A DNA stretch of 9,664 nucleotides from Halobacteriales archaeon QH_10_70_21 (GCA_003021325.1 PXQM01000170.1:8854-18517), one strand, 5' to 3'; shown: positions 1-6,591, counted from the stretch's first letter. The notes: generated by a model from the letters alone, not told the origin. Program-made: numbers and translations.

Positions 1-1
1 C

Positions 2-139
2 CTCGCTGCAGTCGTGACGCTGTGGGCGTTCCGGACGCCGTATCCCCGCAACGAGCCGACGACCGAGTCCCCGGGCGGGAGACGGAGGCCCACTCCTGAC
101 CGGTCACGGACCCGAAAGGCCCTTTCCGTCCGGGACTGA
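2..139 (+). CDS. 3' end of a probable membrane protein (partial, runs off left edge)
   Basis: This reading frame is open from the window edge to a TGA at 137-139 and gives 45 visible residues. The first ten (LAAVVTLWAF) are hydrophobic and look like the end of a transmembrane helix. The rest is a hydrophilic, Arg/Pro-rich tail of the kind that ends many haloarchaeal membrane proteins. In the first half the third codon positions are nearly all G or C in this frame and not in the frame that stops at 99, and the third frame stops at 17, which is why I chose this frame. Codon quality weakens towards the end. The flavoprotein gene starts 9 nt later on the same strand, so the two may be co-transcribed. 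The family cannot be recognised from so short a piece. Confidence 0.4.
   Translation, partial: LAAVVTLWAFRTPYPRNEPTTESPGGRRRPTPDRSRTRKALSVRD
114..126. promoter_or_regulatory. Interrupted palindrome upstream of the flavoprotein gene
   Basis: GAAAGG (114-119) and CCTTTC (121-126) form a perfect 6-bp inverted repeat around a single central C. The centre is 29 nt upstream of ATG 149, the distance at which a haloarchaeal TATA box normally lies, and the site falls in the last codons of the preceding partial gene. It could be a weak promoter element or an operator for the oxidoreductase gene. Symmetry by chance is possible. Confidence 0.25.
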
Positions 140-148
140 CCACCCCAC

Positions 149-1474
149 ATGATCGGTATCGTGGGCGGCGGGCTCGCCGGGTTGGCCGCCGCCTACCGCC
201 TCCAGCGGGGCGGCCACGAGGTGACCGTCTTCGAGGCAAGCGACCGGGTCGGCGGCCTCGCCGCCAGCTACGAGACCCGCGGCGACCGCGTCGAGAAGTT
301 CTACCACCACCTCTCTAGATCCGAGGAGACCATCGTCGAACTGGCCGAGGAACTCGGCCTCGGCGACCGCGTCGAGTGGCGGATCGGCGAGAACGCCTAC
401 TACGTCGACGGCGTCGCCCACCCGCTGGACACGCCGTGGGAGATCGCTGCCTACCCCTACCTCTCGGTGTACGACAAGTTCCGGCTGACGATGCTGACGC
501 TCGGCATCGACGTCCGCGGCGGGGTCCCCCGGCGGGACACCTACGAGAACCTCGAGGACTTCGAGGACGTCCCGATCAGGGAGTTCCTGCTGGAGCACAC
601 GACGCGGGGCGTCTACGAGTACTTCTTCGAGCCGCTGCTCGACGCGAAGTTCGGGTCCCGCAAGGAGGACGTCTCGGCGGCGTGGCTGCTCGGCCGCATC
701 AAGTTCCGTGGGGAGCGGGACCTCCTGCGGGGCGAGATACTCGGCTACTTCGAGGGCGGGTTCGGGGTCCTGCTGGACGCGCTCCTGGGGGCGGTCGGCC
801 GCGAGAACGTCGTGACGGACGCCTACGTGACCGAGGTCGGATTCGCCGACGGCCGGACGGGCGTCGAGTCGATGACCGTCGAGCGGGCGGACGCGGGCAC
901 CGAGACACACGACGTCGACGCCGTCGTGGTGGCGACGATGCCGGACGTCCTGGAGTCGCTGACGGGCTACGAGTGCGACATCGACTTCCAGGGATCGGTC
1001 TGTGCCGTCGTCTCCATGGAGGAGCGGCTGATGGACACCTACTGGCTCAACATCGCCGACGAGGCGCCGTTCGGCGCGCTCATCGAACACACGAACTTCG
1101 TCCCGCCGGCACGGTACGGCGGCGAACACCTGCTGTACGTCGCCAGCTACGTCCAGGACCGCTCCGAGGAGCTGTGGCAGCTCGACGACGAGGGCGTCGA
1201 GGAGCTGTGGCTGGACGGGATCGAGTCGCTGTTTCCGGACTTCTCGCGGGCGGACGTCAACTGGGTGCTCGTCGGCCGGAACCCCAAGACAGCGCCGGTC
1301 TACGAGCGGGGCTACCTGGAGATGGTCATCCCCTACGACCTGGGGACGGCCGTCGCGCCCGGCGTCTACTACGCGGGGATGGCCTCCCGGGCCCAGTACC
1401 CCGAGCGGAGCCTCAACGGCGCCATCGAGGCCGGTTACGCGGCCGCCGACCGGCTCCTCGAGTCCGGGGACTGA
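149..1474 (+). CDS. NAD(P)/FAD-dependent oxidoreductase, amine-oxidase/protoporphyrinogen-oxidase-like
   Basis: A 441-aa flavoprotein of the flavin-containing amine oxidase superfamily (HemY/phytoene desaturase-like fold). The FAD-binding Rossmann motif GGGLAG is at residues 6-11, the ribose-binding acid E29 ends the second strand, and the following ASDRVGG (30-36) is the family's typical R-x-GG extension. The C-terminal FAD-contacting segment GVYYAGM starts at 405, and the family's closing stretch [15 protein letters not shown] is near 419-433. There is no signal peptide or TM helix, so a soluble, cytoplasmic or membrane-peripheral enzyme is likely. The substrate cannot be read from sequence. 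Relatives act on isoprenoids, porphyrinogens, amines or UDP-sugars, and many uncharacterised ones sit in cell-surface glycan clusters. ATG 149 is chosen because the Rossmann strand begins at residue 2. The gene follows a membrane-protein tail by 9 nt and converges with the DUF6149-like gene. Confidence 0.88.
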   Translation: MIGIVGGGLAGLAAAYRLQRGGHEVTVFEASDRVGGLAASYETRGDRVEKFYHHLSRSEETIVELAEELGLGDRVEWRIGENAYYVDGVAHPLDTPWEIAAYPYLSVYDKFRLTMLTLGIDVRGGVPRRDTYENLEDFEDVPIREFLLEHTTRGVYEYFFEPLLDAKFGSRKEDVSAAWLLGRIKFRGERDLLRGEILGYFEGGFGVLLDALLGAVGRENVVTDAYVTEVGFADGRTGVESMTVERADAGTETHDVDAVVVATMPDVLESLTGYECDIDFQGSVCAVVSMEERLMDTYWLNIADEAPFGALIEHTNFVPPARYGGEHLLYVASYVQDRSEELWQLDDEGVEELWLDGIESLFPDFSRADVNWVLVGRNPKTAPVYERGYLEMVIPYDLGTAVAPGVYYAGMASRAQYPERSLNGAIEAGYAAADRLLESGD

Positions 1475-1514
1475 TACGGATTGGCGTAACGATTGAACAA
1501 CCGTCCACAGTGGC

Positions 1515-1532
1515 GTGGTCGGCAACGACCGC
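1515..1532 (+). terminator. Hairpin with GCAA tetraloop after the flavoprotein gene
   Basis: A 7-bp stem (1515-1521 paired with 1526-1532, one G-U pair) closes on a GCAA loop, a stable GNRA-type tetraloop when transcribed from the plus strand. It begins 41 nt after the stop codon in the convergent gap 1475-1621. No T-run follows, so a role as transcript end or 3' protective structure is only a guess. The rest of this gap holds no convincing gene. Confidence 0.25.
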
Positions 1533-1621
1533 TAACAGAGTACGACAGTCCGCATGAAGCGAGCCGGAGGATTCCACGGCGGTCCCGTCGAGGGGCCGAC
1601 GGTCACCTCGGTCGCCCTCAC

Positions 1622-2215
1622 CTAGTCGGCCTCGACGTCCTCGTCGACGCCGGGGGCCTCGGTCGGGTCGACCTCCGCCGGTTCCGCAGTGCCGCCGACG
1701 ACCGTCTCGCCGTCGCCGGTCTCGACGTAGACGTCGTCGGCGAAGCCCGCGATGGCGTTCTCGTACTCGGGCTGCTCCAGCTTCTCGGGGGTCTCCGGAG
1801 CGTCGGCGATGCCGTCGGCGGGTCGGAACCCGCCGAGCGGGTCGTCGATGGTGATGCCGTGCTCGACGAAGAACGCCTCGTAGCGGCGGTAGTGGTCCTC
1901 GAGCTCGTCGCCCGGAATCTCCATCATCTCGGTCCAGCCGTGGACGAAGAAGTCGAAGTTCGCCTGGATGTGGGTGATTTCGCGGGCCTCGGCCTCGGTG
2001 TAGCCGGCCTGCAGCGCGGCGACGTAGGTGTCCATCGTCGCGTCGAAGAAGTCGTCGAGGTGCTCGCGCCGCTCCTCCTGGCGATTCTCGTCGGCCTTCT
2101 CGAGGAATATCTTCGTGTGCAGGTCGACGAGCTTGTCGTTCGCGACGTCGCCGATGACGGGCGTCGTCAGCGCCTTCTTGGCGGCCCAGTGGCGGATGTT
2201 CTGACGAATCTTCAT
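1622..2215 (-). CDS. Haloarchaeal DUF6149-like protein
   Basis: A 197-aa soluble, mostly helical protein of unknown function, resembling from memory the haloarchaea-restricted family DUF6149. The conserved part is residues 1-130: a basic N-terminus (MKIRQNIRHWAAKKAL), a helical region rich in Glu/Arg around 40-70, then HIQANFDFFVHGWTEMMEIPG (82-102), where aromatic and His residues concentrate. Residues 135-197 are an acidic, Pro/Glu-rich, probably disordered tail. No TM segment, signal peptide or catalytic motif is seen. The frame is open back to 2359, but the 48 extra codons are Arg/Ser-rich and run into the promoter of the divergent gene. ATG 2215 is therefore preferred, as it starts the protein-like part. 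A weak TATA-like TTCAAG lies near 2240-2246 on the minus strand, about 27 nt upstream. Confidence 0.8.
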   Translation of the reverse strand: MKIRQNIRHWAAKKALTTPVIGDVANDKLVDLHTKIFLEKADENRQEERREHLDDFFDATMDTYVAALQAGYTEAEAREITHIQANFDFFVHGWTEMMEIPGDELEDHYRRYEAFFVEHGITIDDPLGGFRPADGIADAPETPEKLEQPEYENAIAGFADDVYVETGDGETVVGGTAEPAEVDPTEAPGVDEDVEAD

Positions 2216-2303
2216 GCGTGAAAGTTCGGCCCTCTCGCTCTTGAACCCCCCGGAGTCGGAACCGGCGTCGCGCCGATGAGCGGGGCGGCCGGACGACGCA
2301 GGA

Positions 2304-2317
2304 CCGCAGGACTGCGG
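2304..2317. repeat. Inverted repeat in the divergent control region
   Basis: CCGCAG (2304-2309) and CTGCGG (2312-2317) are perfect 6-bp arms separated by GA. A second GCAGGAC copy just before it makes a short tandem repeat. It lies between the divergent DUF6149-like and flavoprotein genes, 31 nt left of the TATA palindrome. It may be a regulator site, but GC-rich DNA yields such symmetries often. Confidence 0.25.
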
Positions 2318-2343
2318 CCGGCCGATTCCGCGGCGTCGTGAGG

Positions 2344-2361
2344 AATCGCTATATAGCAATT
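2344..2361. promoter_or_regulatory. TATA box inside a palindrome, promoter of the 2392 flavoprotein gene
   Basis: The core GCTATATAGC (2348-2357) is a perfect 10-bp palindrome. It extends to 18 bp (AAT at 2344-2346, ATT at 2359-2361) with only the pair 2347/2358 mismatched. TATATA is centred about 40 nt upstream of ATG 2392, which would place transcription start near 2378-2380 and give a leader of about 12 nt. This is one of the most A/T-rich patches in the window. The symmetry around the TATA element suggests either an operator that would block TBP or a promoter readable in both directions towards the divergent gene. That part is inference. Confidence 0.6.
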
Positions 2362-2391
2362 CACATTAGGCCGGGTGTTCTACCCGTGGGC

Positions 2392-3636
2392 ATGTGTGCG
2401 TCGTACGTCATTATCGGTGACGGCATCGCCGGGTCCTCGGCGGCCGAGACGCTTCGGGAGGCCGACCCGGATGCCGACGTAACCGTCATCACGGAGGAGG
2501 GGGAGGCCCTCTACAACCGCATTCTCATCAAGGAGTTCGCGAAGGGCAAGCTCCCGGCCGCGCCCGTCTCGATTCACGACCCGGACTGGTACGCCGAGCG
2601 CGACATCGACCTCCAGCTGGACACCGTCGTCACGGGCGTCGACACCGAGGGCCACGAGGTCCACACCCACGAGGGCGACGTCTACGAGTACGACAAGCTG
2701 TTACTTGCGACGGGGGGGACGCCGACGCAGCTGCCGGTCGAGGACAGCGACGCCGAGGGCATCCACCACTTCTGGACCTTCGAGGACGCCCGGGCCATCA
2801 AGGAGAGCGCCGCCGAGGCCGAGACGGGGGTCGTCGTCGGGGCGGGGCTTCTGGGAATCGACCTGGCGGCCATCTGCGGCGCACAGGACGTCGACGCGCA
2901 CTACCTGATGCGCGGCAACGCTTGGTGGCGGTACGCGCTCTCGGAGGAGGGCGCCGAGATAATCCACGACGCGCTCCGGGAGAAGGGGGTCACACCGGTC
3001 TTCGGGTCGGGCGTCGACCACTTCGAGACCGACGAGGACGGCCACGTCACGGCGGCCGTCGACCCGAACGGCGACCGCTTCGAGGCGGAGTTCGCCGGCG
3101 TCGCCATCGGGCTGAACTTCAACACCGAGTTCATCAGCGACACCGATATCGAACTCGACAACGGCATCGTCGTCGACGAGTACATGCGGACGAACGTCGA
3201 GGACGTCTACGCTGCGGGCGACATCACCCAGTTCCACGACGTCATCCTCGGCGAGCGGGCCCAGAACGGCGCCTGGGGCTCCGCCAAGGAGCAGGGCTCG
3301 GTCGCCGGCACCAACATGGCCGCCGACGCCGAGGCCGAGCGGTTCGAGTGGGTCTCCTCGTACTCCATCACGCACTTCGACTTCCCGTTTCTCTCGTTCG
3401 GACACCCGACGCTCGGCGACGAGACCGTCGAGCGGAAGTACGACGAGGACACCTGGCGCCGGGTGACCCTCAAGGACGGCCGCGTCATCGGCGGCGTCCT
3501 CATCGGCGACCTCTCTGCGCAGTCGGCGCTGAAGAAGCTCGCCAGGGAGCAGCTCGACGTCTCGGGCCAGAAGGAGCGCCTGCTCGACGACTCCATCGAC
3601 GTCGAGGCGTTCCAGAAAGCGGCCACCCCCGAGTGA
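2392..3636 (+). CDS. FAD/NAD(P)-dependent oxidoreductase, nitrite/rubredoxin-reductase-like (Pyr_redox_2)
   Basis: A 414-aa pyridine-nucleotide-dependent flavoprotein. The FAD site GDGIAG is at residues 9-14, the ATGG turn at 106-109, the NAD(P)-binding site GAGLLG at 150-155, and the second FAD motif AAGD at 274-277. This is the order found in NADH-rubredoxin reductases, ferredoxin reductases and the N-terminal half of NirB-type nitrite reductase. No redox CxxC pair is present, so it is not a disulfide reductase. Residues 290-400 form the C-terminal domain. It should transfer electrons from NAD(P)H through FAD to a small acceptor such as a ferredoxin or rubredoxin. None is encoded nearby, so the partner is unknown. 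ATG 2392 is chosen because the first strand follows at once. An 18-codon extension to a GTG at 2338 would run through the TATA box. Its TGA is directly followed by the stop codon of the convergent channel gene. Confidence 0.88.
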   Translation: MCASYVIIGDGIAGSSAAETLREADPDADVTVITEEGEALYNRILIKEFAKGKLPAAPVSIHDPDWYAERDIDLQLDTVVTGVDTEGHEVHTHEGDVYEYDKLLLATGGTPTQLPVEDSDAEGIHHFWTFEDARAIKESAAEAETGVVVGAGLLGIDLAAICGAQDVDAHYLMRGNAWWRYALSEEGAEIIHDALREKGVTPVFGSGVDHFETDEDGHVTAAVDPNGDRFEAEFAGVAIGLNFNTEFISDTDIELDNGIVVDEYMRTNVEDVYAAGDITQFHDVILGERAQNGAWGSAKEQGSVAGTNMAADAEAERFEWVSSYSITHFDFPFLSFGHPTLGDETVERKYDEDTWRRVTLKDGRVIGGVLIGDLSAQSALKKLAREQLDVSGQKERLLDDSIDVEAFQKAATPE

Positions 3637-5268
3637 CTATCCAGCCAGCTCCCTGAACCGTTTTATCCCCTGGTCGGTGCCGGCCACGATGAGCGTGTCC
3701 TCGCCGTCGATGACGAACTCCGCCCCGATGTCGGTGAGCAGCTCGCCGTTCCGCTCTGCAGCAACGACCGTACAGCCGGTCCGCGAACGGATGTCGGCCT
3801 CGGCCAGAACGGCGCCGTCGAGGCCGGGGGCGGACATCCGGACCAGCTCTATCTGGAGCTCGGGCGTCAGCACCTGCTCCTCGAGGAGCGCGGAGGCGAC
3901 CATCCGGCCGGTCACGGTCGACAGCGCCAGCACGTAGTCGGCGCCGGCCCGGTACATCTTCGTGACGTTCTGTGAGCTCTCGACCCGTGCGACGACCTCC
4001 GTGTCCGGTGCCAGGTCGTCGATGACGAGCGTCGTGAACTCCGCGACGGTGTCGTCCGGGAGCGCCAGTACGGCCGACCGTGCCTCCTCGATGCCCGCCT
4101 GCCGGAGGGTCGCCGGCTCTGCGGCGTCGCCGACGACGTCGACGCCCGCATCGTCCTCGAGGTCGATGACCGTGTGCTCGACGCCGGCCGTTCCGAGTAC
4201 GTCCGCGACGGTCCGTCCCACCTCGCCGTAGCCCAGGACGACGACCTCGCCGCGCTCGACGCGGCGGACCGGCGACCGGGCCAGCGAACGGAGCGCCGCG
4301 AGCTGGTCGCCCTCCCCGGTGACGAGCAGCACCGTCCCGTCCGTGATGGTCTCGTCGGGGTCGAGCGAACTCCGGAACTCGCCCTCGAACCACGCGCCGA
4401 TGACGTTCGCGCCGGTCCGCTCGCGGATACCGCTCTCGGCGAGCGTGCTCCCGGCGAGACGGCTCCCCCGCTGGACGGCCAGCTCCGCTATCTCGAACTC
4501 CTCGCCGATCTCGACCGCGTCGTCGAGGTCCGCCGTCACCGCGCCCGTCACCTTCGATGCGAGGCTCCGGCCCAGGAGCGGCCGCGGCGAGACGACGATG
4601 TCGGCGCCAGCGAGGCGGTGGTACCGCTCCCGTTCGGGCTCTTCGACGACGCTCACGACCGTGACGTCGGCGGCCAGCTCCCGCGCCGTCAGGACGATGC
4701 TCGTGTCGACCTCGTCGGAAACGTCGGCGACGAGCGCACGGGCGTGTTCGACGCGCGCCCGCTCGAGGCCCTCTGCGGACTCGGGGTCGGCGTTGATGAC
4801 CTCGTAGCCGTCCTCCTGGAGCTCTAGGGCCTGCTCCCTGTCGGGCTCGACGATGACGTACGCGATGTCTCGGGAGGTGAGTTCGCCGATGAGCGACTCC
4901 GCGCGCGACGTGTACGTGCAGATGACGACGTGGTCGGTCGCCTCCTCGATGCTCGTCGGGACCGTCGTCGAGAGCGCGTCCCTGACCAGGGGGAACGCGA
5001 ACACCGGGAGCGCGAGGAACACGACCGCGACGCCGACGAGGTCCATGACGATGACGAACAGGTTCATCGTCACGGTGCTCCACGGCGAGTCCGACCCGTA
5101 ACCGGTCGCGGTGAACGTCTCGACGACGTGCTGCAGCGACTCGACGTACAGCCGCCCCTCCTCCCCCTCGAGGTGAACCATCCCGTAGTGGTACGGAACG
5201 GAGAACAGCACCATCGCTCCGAACACCGTCCCGAGATAGAGGACGGCACGGCGCTGCCAGTTGTTCAT
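3637..5268 (-). CDS. Two-TM potassium channel with two RCK (TrkA-N/TrkA-C) modules
   Basis: A 543-aa ion channel subunit. TM1 is about residues 8-25, a pore loop carries the K+ selectivity filter TATGYG (53-58, followed by SD), and TM2 is about 66-94. Two cytoplasmic RCK modules follow: TrkA-N about 112-235 with TrkA-C about 250-330, then TrkA-N about 340-455 with TrkA-C about 465-543. The second Rossmann fold has an intact glycine motif GYGEVG (346-351) and an acidic residue after the second strand (D369), as in NAD-binding RCK domains. The first has CTYTSRAES in place of it, so it probably does not bind a dinucleotide in the usual way. The protein should assemble as a membrane tetramer whose gate is set by ligand binding to the RCK ring. 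It lies 43 nt downstream of the chimeric membrane-protein gene on the same strand. Its stop codon TAG abuts that of the convergent flavoprotein gene. Confidence 0.92.
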   Translation of the reverse strand: MNNWQRRAVLYLGTVFGAMVLFSVPYHYGMVHLEGEEGRLYVESLQHVVETFTATGYGSDSPWSTVTMNLFVIVMDLVGVAVVFLALPVFAFPLVRDALSTTVPTSIEEATDHVVICTYTSRAESLIGELTSRDIAYVIVEPDREQALELQEDGYEVINADPESAEGLERARVEHARALVADVSDEVDTSIVLTARELAADVTVVSVVEEPERERYHRLAGADIVVSPRPLLGRSLASKVTGAVTADLDDAVEIGEEFEIAELAVQRGSRLAGSTLAESGIRERTGANVIGAWFEGEFRSSLDPDETITDGTVLLVTGEGDQLAALRSLARSPVRRVERGEVVVLGYGEVGRTVADVLGTAGVEHTVIDLEDDAGVDVVGDAAEPATLRQAGIEEARSAVLALPDDTVAEFTTLVIDDLAPDTEVVARVESSQNVTKMYRAGADYVLALSTVTGRMVASALLEEQVLTPELQIELVRMSAPGLDGAVLAEADIRSRTGCTVVAAERNGELLTDIGAEFVIDGEDTLIVAGTDQGIKRFRELAG

Positions 5269-5289
5269 ACTAACCGTCTGGAGCCGGAC

Positions 5290-5311
5290 CGCAAAGAGCC
5301 CTCTTCTTGCG
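5290..5311 (-). promoter_or_regulatory. Imperfect inverted repeat between the chimeric gene and the channel gene
   Basis: Outer arms CGCAA (5290-5294) and TTGCG (5307-5311) and inner arms AGAG (5295-5298) and CTCT (5301-5304) pair with a 2-nt bulge. It starts at the base next to the stop codon of the upstream minus-strand gene and ends 22 nt before the channel start codon. As RNA it could end the upstream transcript. As DNA it covers the position (about 5295) where the core promoter of the channel gene would lie, with a weak TATA-like TCTTTG on the minus strand. Either reading is inference. Confidence 0.35.
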
Positions 5312-5962
5312 TCAGACCCCGTACAACCAGACGATGCCGAGCGTGGTCACGGCGGTCAGGATGAGCTGTAGCGGTGCGCCGACCCTGGCGAAGTCGGTGA
5401 ACCGGTAGCCACCCGGCCCGTAGACCATCAGGTTCGTCTGGTAGCCGATGGGCGTCAGCATCGCCGTCGAGGCGGCGAACGTGACCGCCAGCACGAACGC
5501 GAAGGGGTCGGCACCGAGCCGGGCAGCGGCGTCGTAGGCCACCGGCACCATCAGCACGACGCTGGCGTTGTTGCTGACGACGTTCGTCACGAGGGTGGTA
5601 AAGAGGTAGAAGGCCGCGAGCGGGGCGACGACGCCGAGCCCGGCGCCGGCCGCGAGGAGCATGAACGCGCCGACGACGACGCTCAGCGCGAGGAGGCCCC
5701 CACCGAGCAGCCCGTCGACGATAGCGAGCGTCAGGGCCGCGTAGACGATGCCCGCGAGGTTGCTCGCGTAGCCGTTCGCGAGCCCCTGCAGGCCGCCGCC
5801 GGCCGCGAAGAAGGTCGCCGAGGCGATGAACGCCGGCCACAGCGGCACGTCCAGCGGCCCGACGAAGGCGTAGGTCCAGGGGACCGACGCGAGGCCGAAG
5901 ACCACGGCCAGCGCCCAGACGTCGTTCCACTCCGACAGCCGGTCGATCGGGACGAACTCCAT
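5312..5962 (-). CDS. Chimeric membrane protein: DUF1097-like N-terminus joined to SLC13-permease C-terminal end
   Basis: A 216-aa membrane protein with 5-6 hydrophobic segments. Residues ~13-105 resemble DUF1097 (E. coli YcdZ type): a lead helix, then LWPAFIASATFFAAGGG (41-57), a GL turn, SNLAGIVYA (67-75) and a further helix to about 104. Residues ~115-216 match the very end of SLC13/DASS permeases: SNNASV (130-135), TPIGYQTN (170-177), YGPGGYRFTD (181-190) and GAPLQL (195-200). Full haloarchaeal SLC13 permeases with TrkA-C inserts are, as I recall, about 600 aa, and the first sodium/substrate hairpin is missing here. The DUF1097 part also seems cut. The join (about residues 103-115, bases 5620-5656) is in frame. 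ATG 5962 is supported by a minus-strand TATA-like AGTTTTCC centred 27 nt upstream; a longer frame to 6139 is Arg/Pro-rich. Transport activity is doubtful. It may be a remnant or a new fusion protein. It is probably co-transcribed with the channel gene. Confidence 0.72.
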   Translation of the reverse strand: MEFVPIDRLSEWNDVWALAVVFGLASVPWTYAFVGPLDVPLWPAFIASATFFAAGGGLQGLANGYASNLAGIVYAALTLAIVDGLLGGGLLALSVVVGAFMLLAAGAGLGVVAPLAAFYLFTTLVTNVVSNNASVVLMVPVAYDAAARLGADPFAFVLAVTFAASTAMLTPIGYQTNLMVYGPGGYRFTDFARVGAPLQLILTAVTTLGIVWLYGV

Positions 5963-5985
5963 CGACCCGACCGAGGGGGCGTGGG

Positions 5986-5993
5986 GGAAAACT
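5986..5993 (-). promoter_or_regulatory. TATA-like element for the chimeric membrane-protein gene
   Basis: On the minus strand this reads AGTTTTCC, an A/T patch in otherwise GC-rich DNA. It is centred about 27 nt upstream of ATG 5962, the spacing expected for a leaderless haloarchaeal transcript. It supports the 216-aa start over the longer open frame. Confidence 0.45.
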
Positions 5994-6020
5994 GCCCCGA
6001 CCGACCTGCAGCTCCGTCTC

Positions 6021-6082
6021 GACGGGGTGGTTCCCCGTCCCGTAGTCCCTGGTCTCGTAGCACCCGTCGACGGGGCGACGGG
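6021..6082. repeat. Cluster of five GACGGG hexamers forming two inverted repeats
   Basis: GACGGG occurs at 6021-6026, 6069-6074 and 6077-6082. Its complement CCCGTC occurs at 6034-6039 and 6063-6068. The first pair forms a 7-bp stem (6021-6027 with 6033-6039, 5-nt loop). The second forms a perfect 12-bp palindrome at 6063-6074, and also a 7-bp stem between 6063-6069 and 6076-6082. The cluster sits between the divergent chimeric gene (start 5962) and the DUF7124-like gene (start 6172), away from both core promoters. It is a candidate multi-site regulator target. No gene is seen in the 209-bp gap. Confidence 0.45.
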
Positions 6083-6141
6083 AGCGAGTCGCGCGCGGTC
6101 CCCTGGCTCGCGGCTCGCCGGGCAGGAAGCGGTATCCAAAG

Positions 6142-6148
6142 TGTTTTT
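6142..6148 (+). promoter_or_regulatory. TATA-like element for the 6172 gene
   Basis: TGTTTTT at 6142-6148 is centred about 27 nt upstream of ATG 6172 and is an A/T-rich patch in GC-rich surroundings. The spacing fits a leaderless transcript that starts at or next to the ATG, and supports the chosen start. Confidence 0.45.
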
Positions 6149-6171
6149 CCGGGCGAGTCCGCGTTTCGGGT

Positions 6172-6588
6172 ATGGACGGTGGCGGCTCTACGGACATGAC
6201 GCTCGCGTTCGAGCTGGAGGCGCTCAAGCGGCTGGCACGGCCGGAGGAGGTGTTCTCCGACGCCCGCACCTGGAGCGAGTACGTCGGGGTGGTCTCCGAG
6301 AAGCCGACCTACGTCGTGACGAACTTCACGCGGAAGAACCGCATCCGCCAGGACTTCTTCTCCGGGCCGCGGGGCCGCGAGGAGAGCCTCGAGAACGTCA
6401 AGGCGCAGTTCGACACCGAACGACACGTCTTCGTCGGCGTCGACGAGGGGGACGCGGACCTCGCGGACGCGGTCGAGTGGGAGTACCTCCCGGTCGAGCG
6501 GGCCGCCGAGGCCGCCGACTGGGAGCTGGGCGACCCCGAGGACGAGGCGGCCACGGACGACGACGACGGGCGCGACGACTGGCCCTGA
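6172..6588 (+). CDS. Small acidic haloarchaeal protein, DUF7124-like
   Basis: A 138-aa soluble protein of unknown function. From memory it resembles a haloarchaea-only family (DUF7124); that number is uncertain. The likely folded core is residues 8-105. It holds MTLAFELEALKRLARPEEVF (9-28), the segment WSEYVGVVSEKPTYVVTNF (34-52) with alternating hydrophobic residues like paired strands, then a basic RKNRIRQDFFSGPRGREES stretch (54-72), which is unusual for so acidic a protein and could contact nucleic acid or another polyanion. Residues 113-138 are a disordered Asp/Glu-rich tail. No TM segment or Cys cluster is seen. ATG 6172 has a TATA-like box 27 nt upstream. A GTG-started 58-aa membrane protein begins 3 nt after its stop, so the two are probably translated from one message. 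Confidence 0.75.
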   Translation: MDGGGSTDMTLAFELEALKRLARPEEVFSDARTWSEYVGVVSEKPTYVVTNFTRKNRIRQDFFSGPRGREESLENVKAQFDTERHVFVGVDEGDADLADAVEWEYLPVERAAEAADWELGDPEDEAATDDDDGRDDWP

Positions 6589-6591
6589 GCC

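Noticed and set aside
104..1525. 473-codon minus-strand frame opposite the first flavoprotein
   Set aside because: The plus strand has clear FAD motifs across the same region. The antisense translation has no recognisable domain.
1554..1625. 23-codon plus-strand frame in the convergent gap
   Set aside because: Too short, with no clear promoter, mixed codon use, and it overlaps the stop of the DUF6149-like gene. Chance is the simplest explanation.
2216..2359. N-terminal extension of the DUF6149-like gene to 2359
   Set aside because: The extra codons are Arg/Ser/Gly-rich and would begin on the TATA palindrome of the divergent gene.
5963..6139. 59-residue N-terminal extension of the chimeric membrane protein
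   Set aside because: It is Arg/Pro/Thr-rich, crosses the GACGGG cluster and would place the TATA-like element inside the coding region. ATG 5962 fits better.
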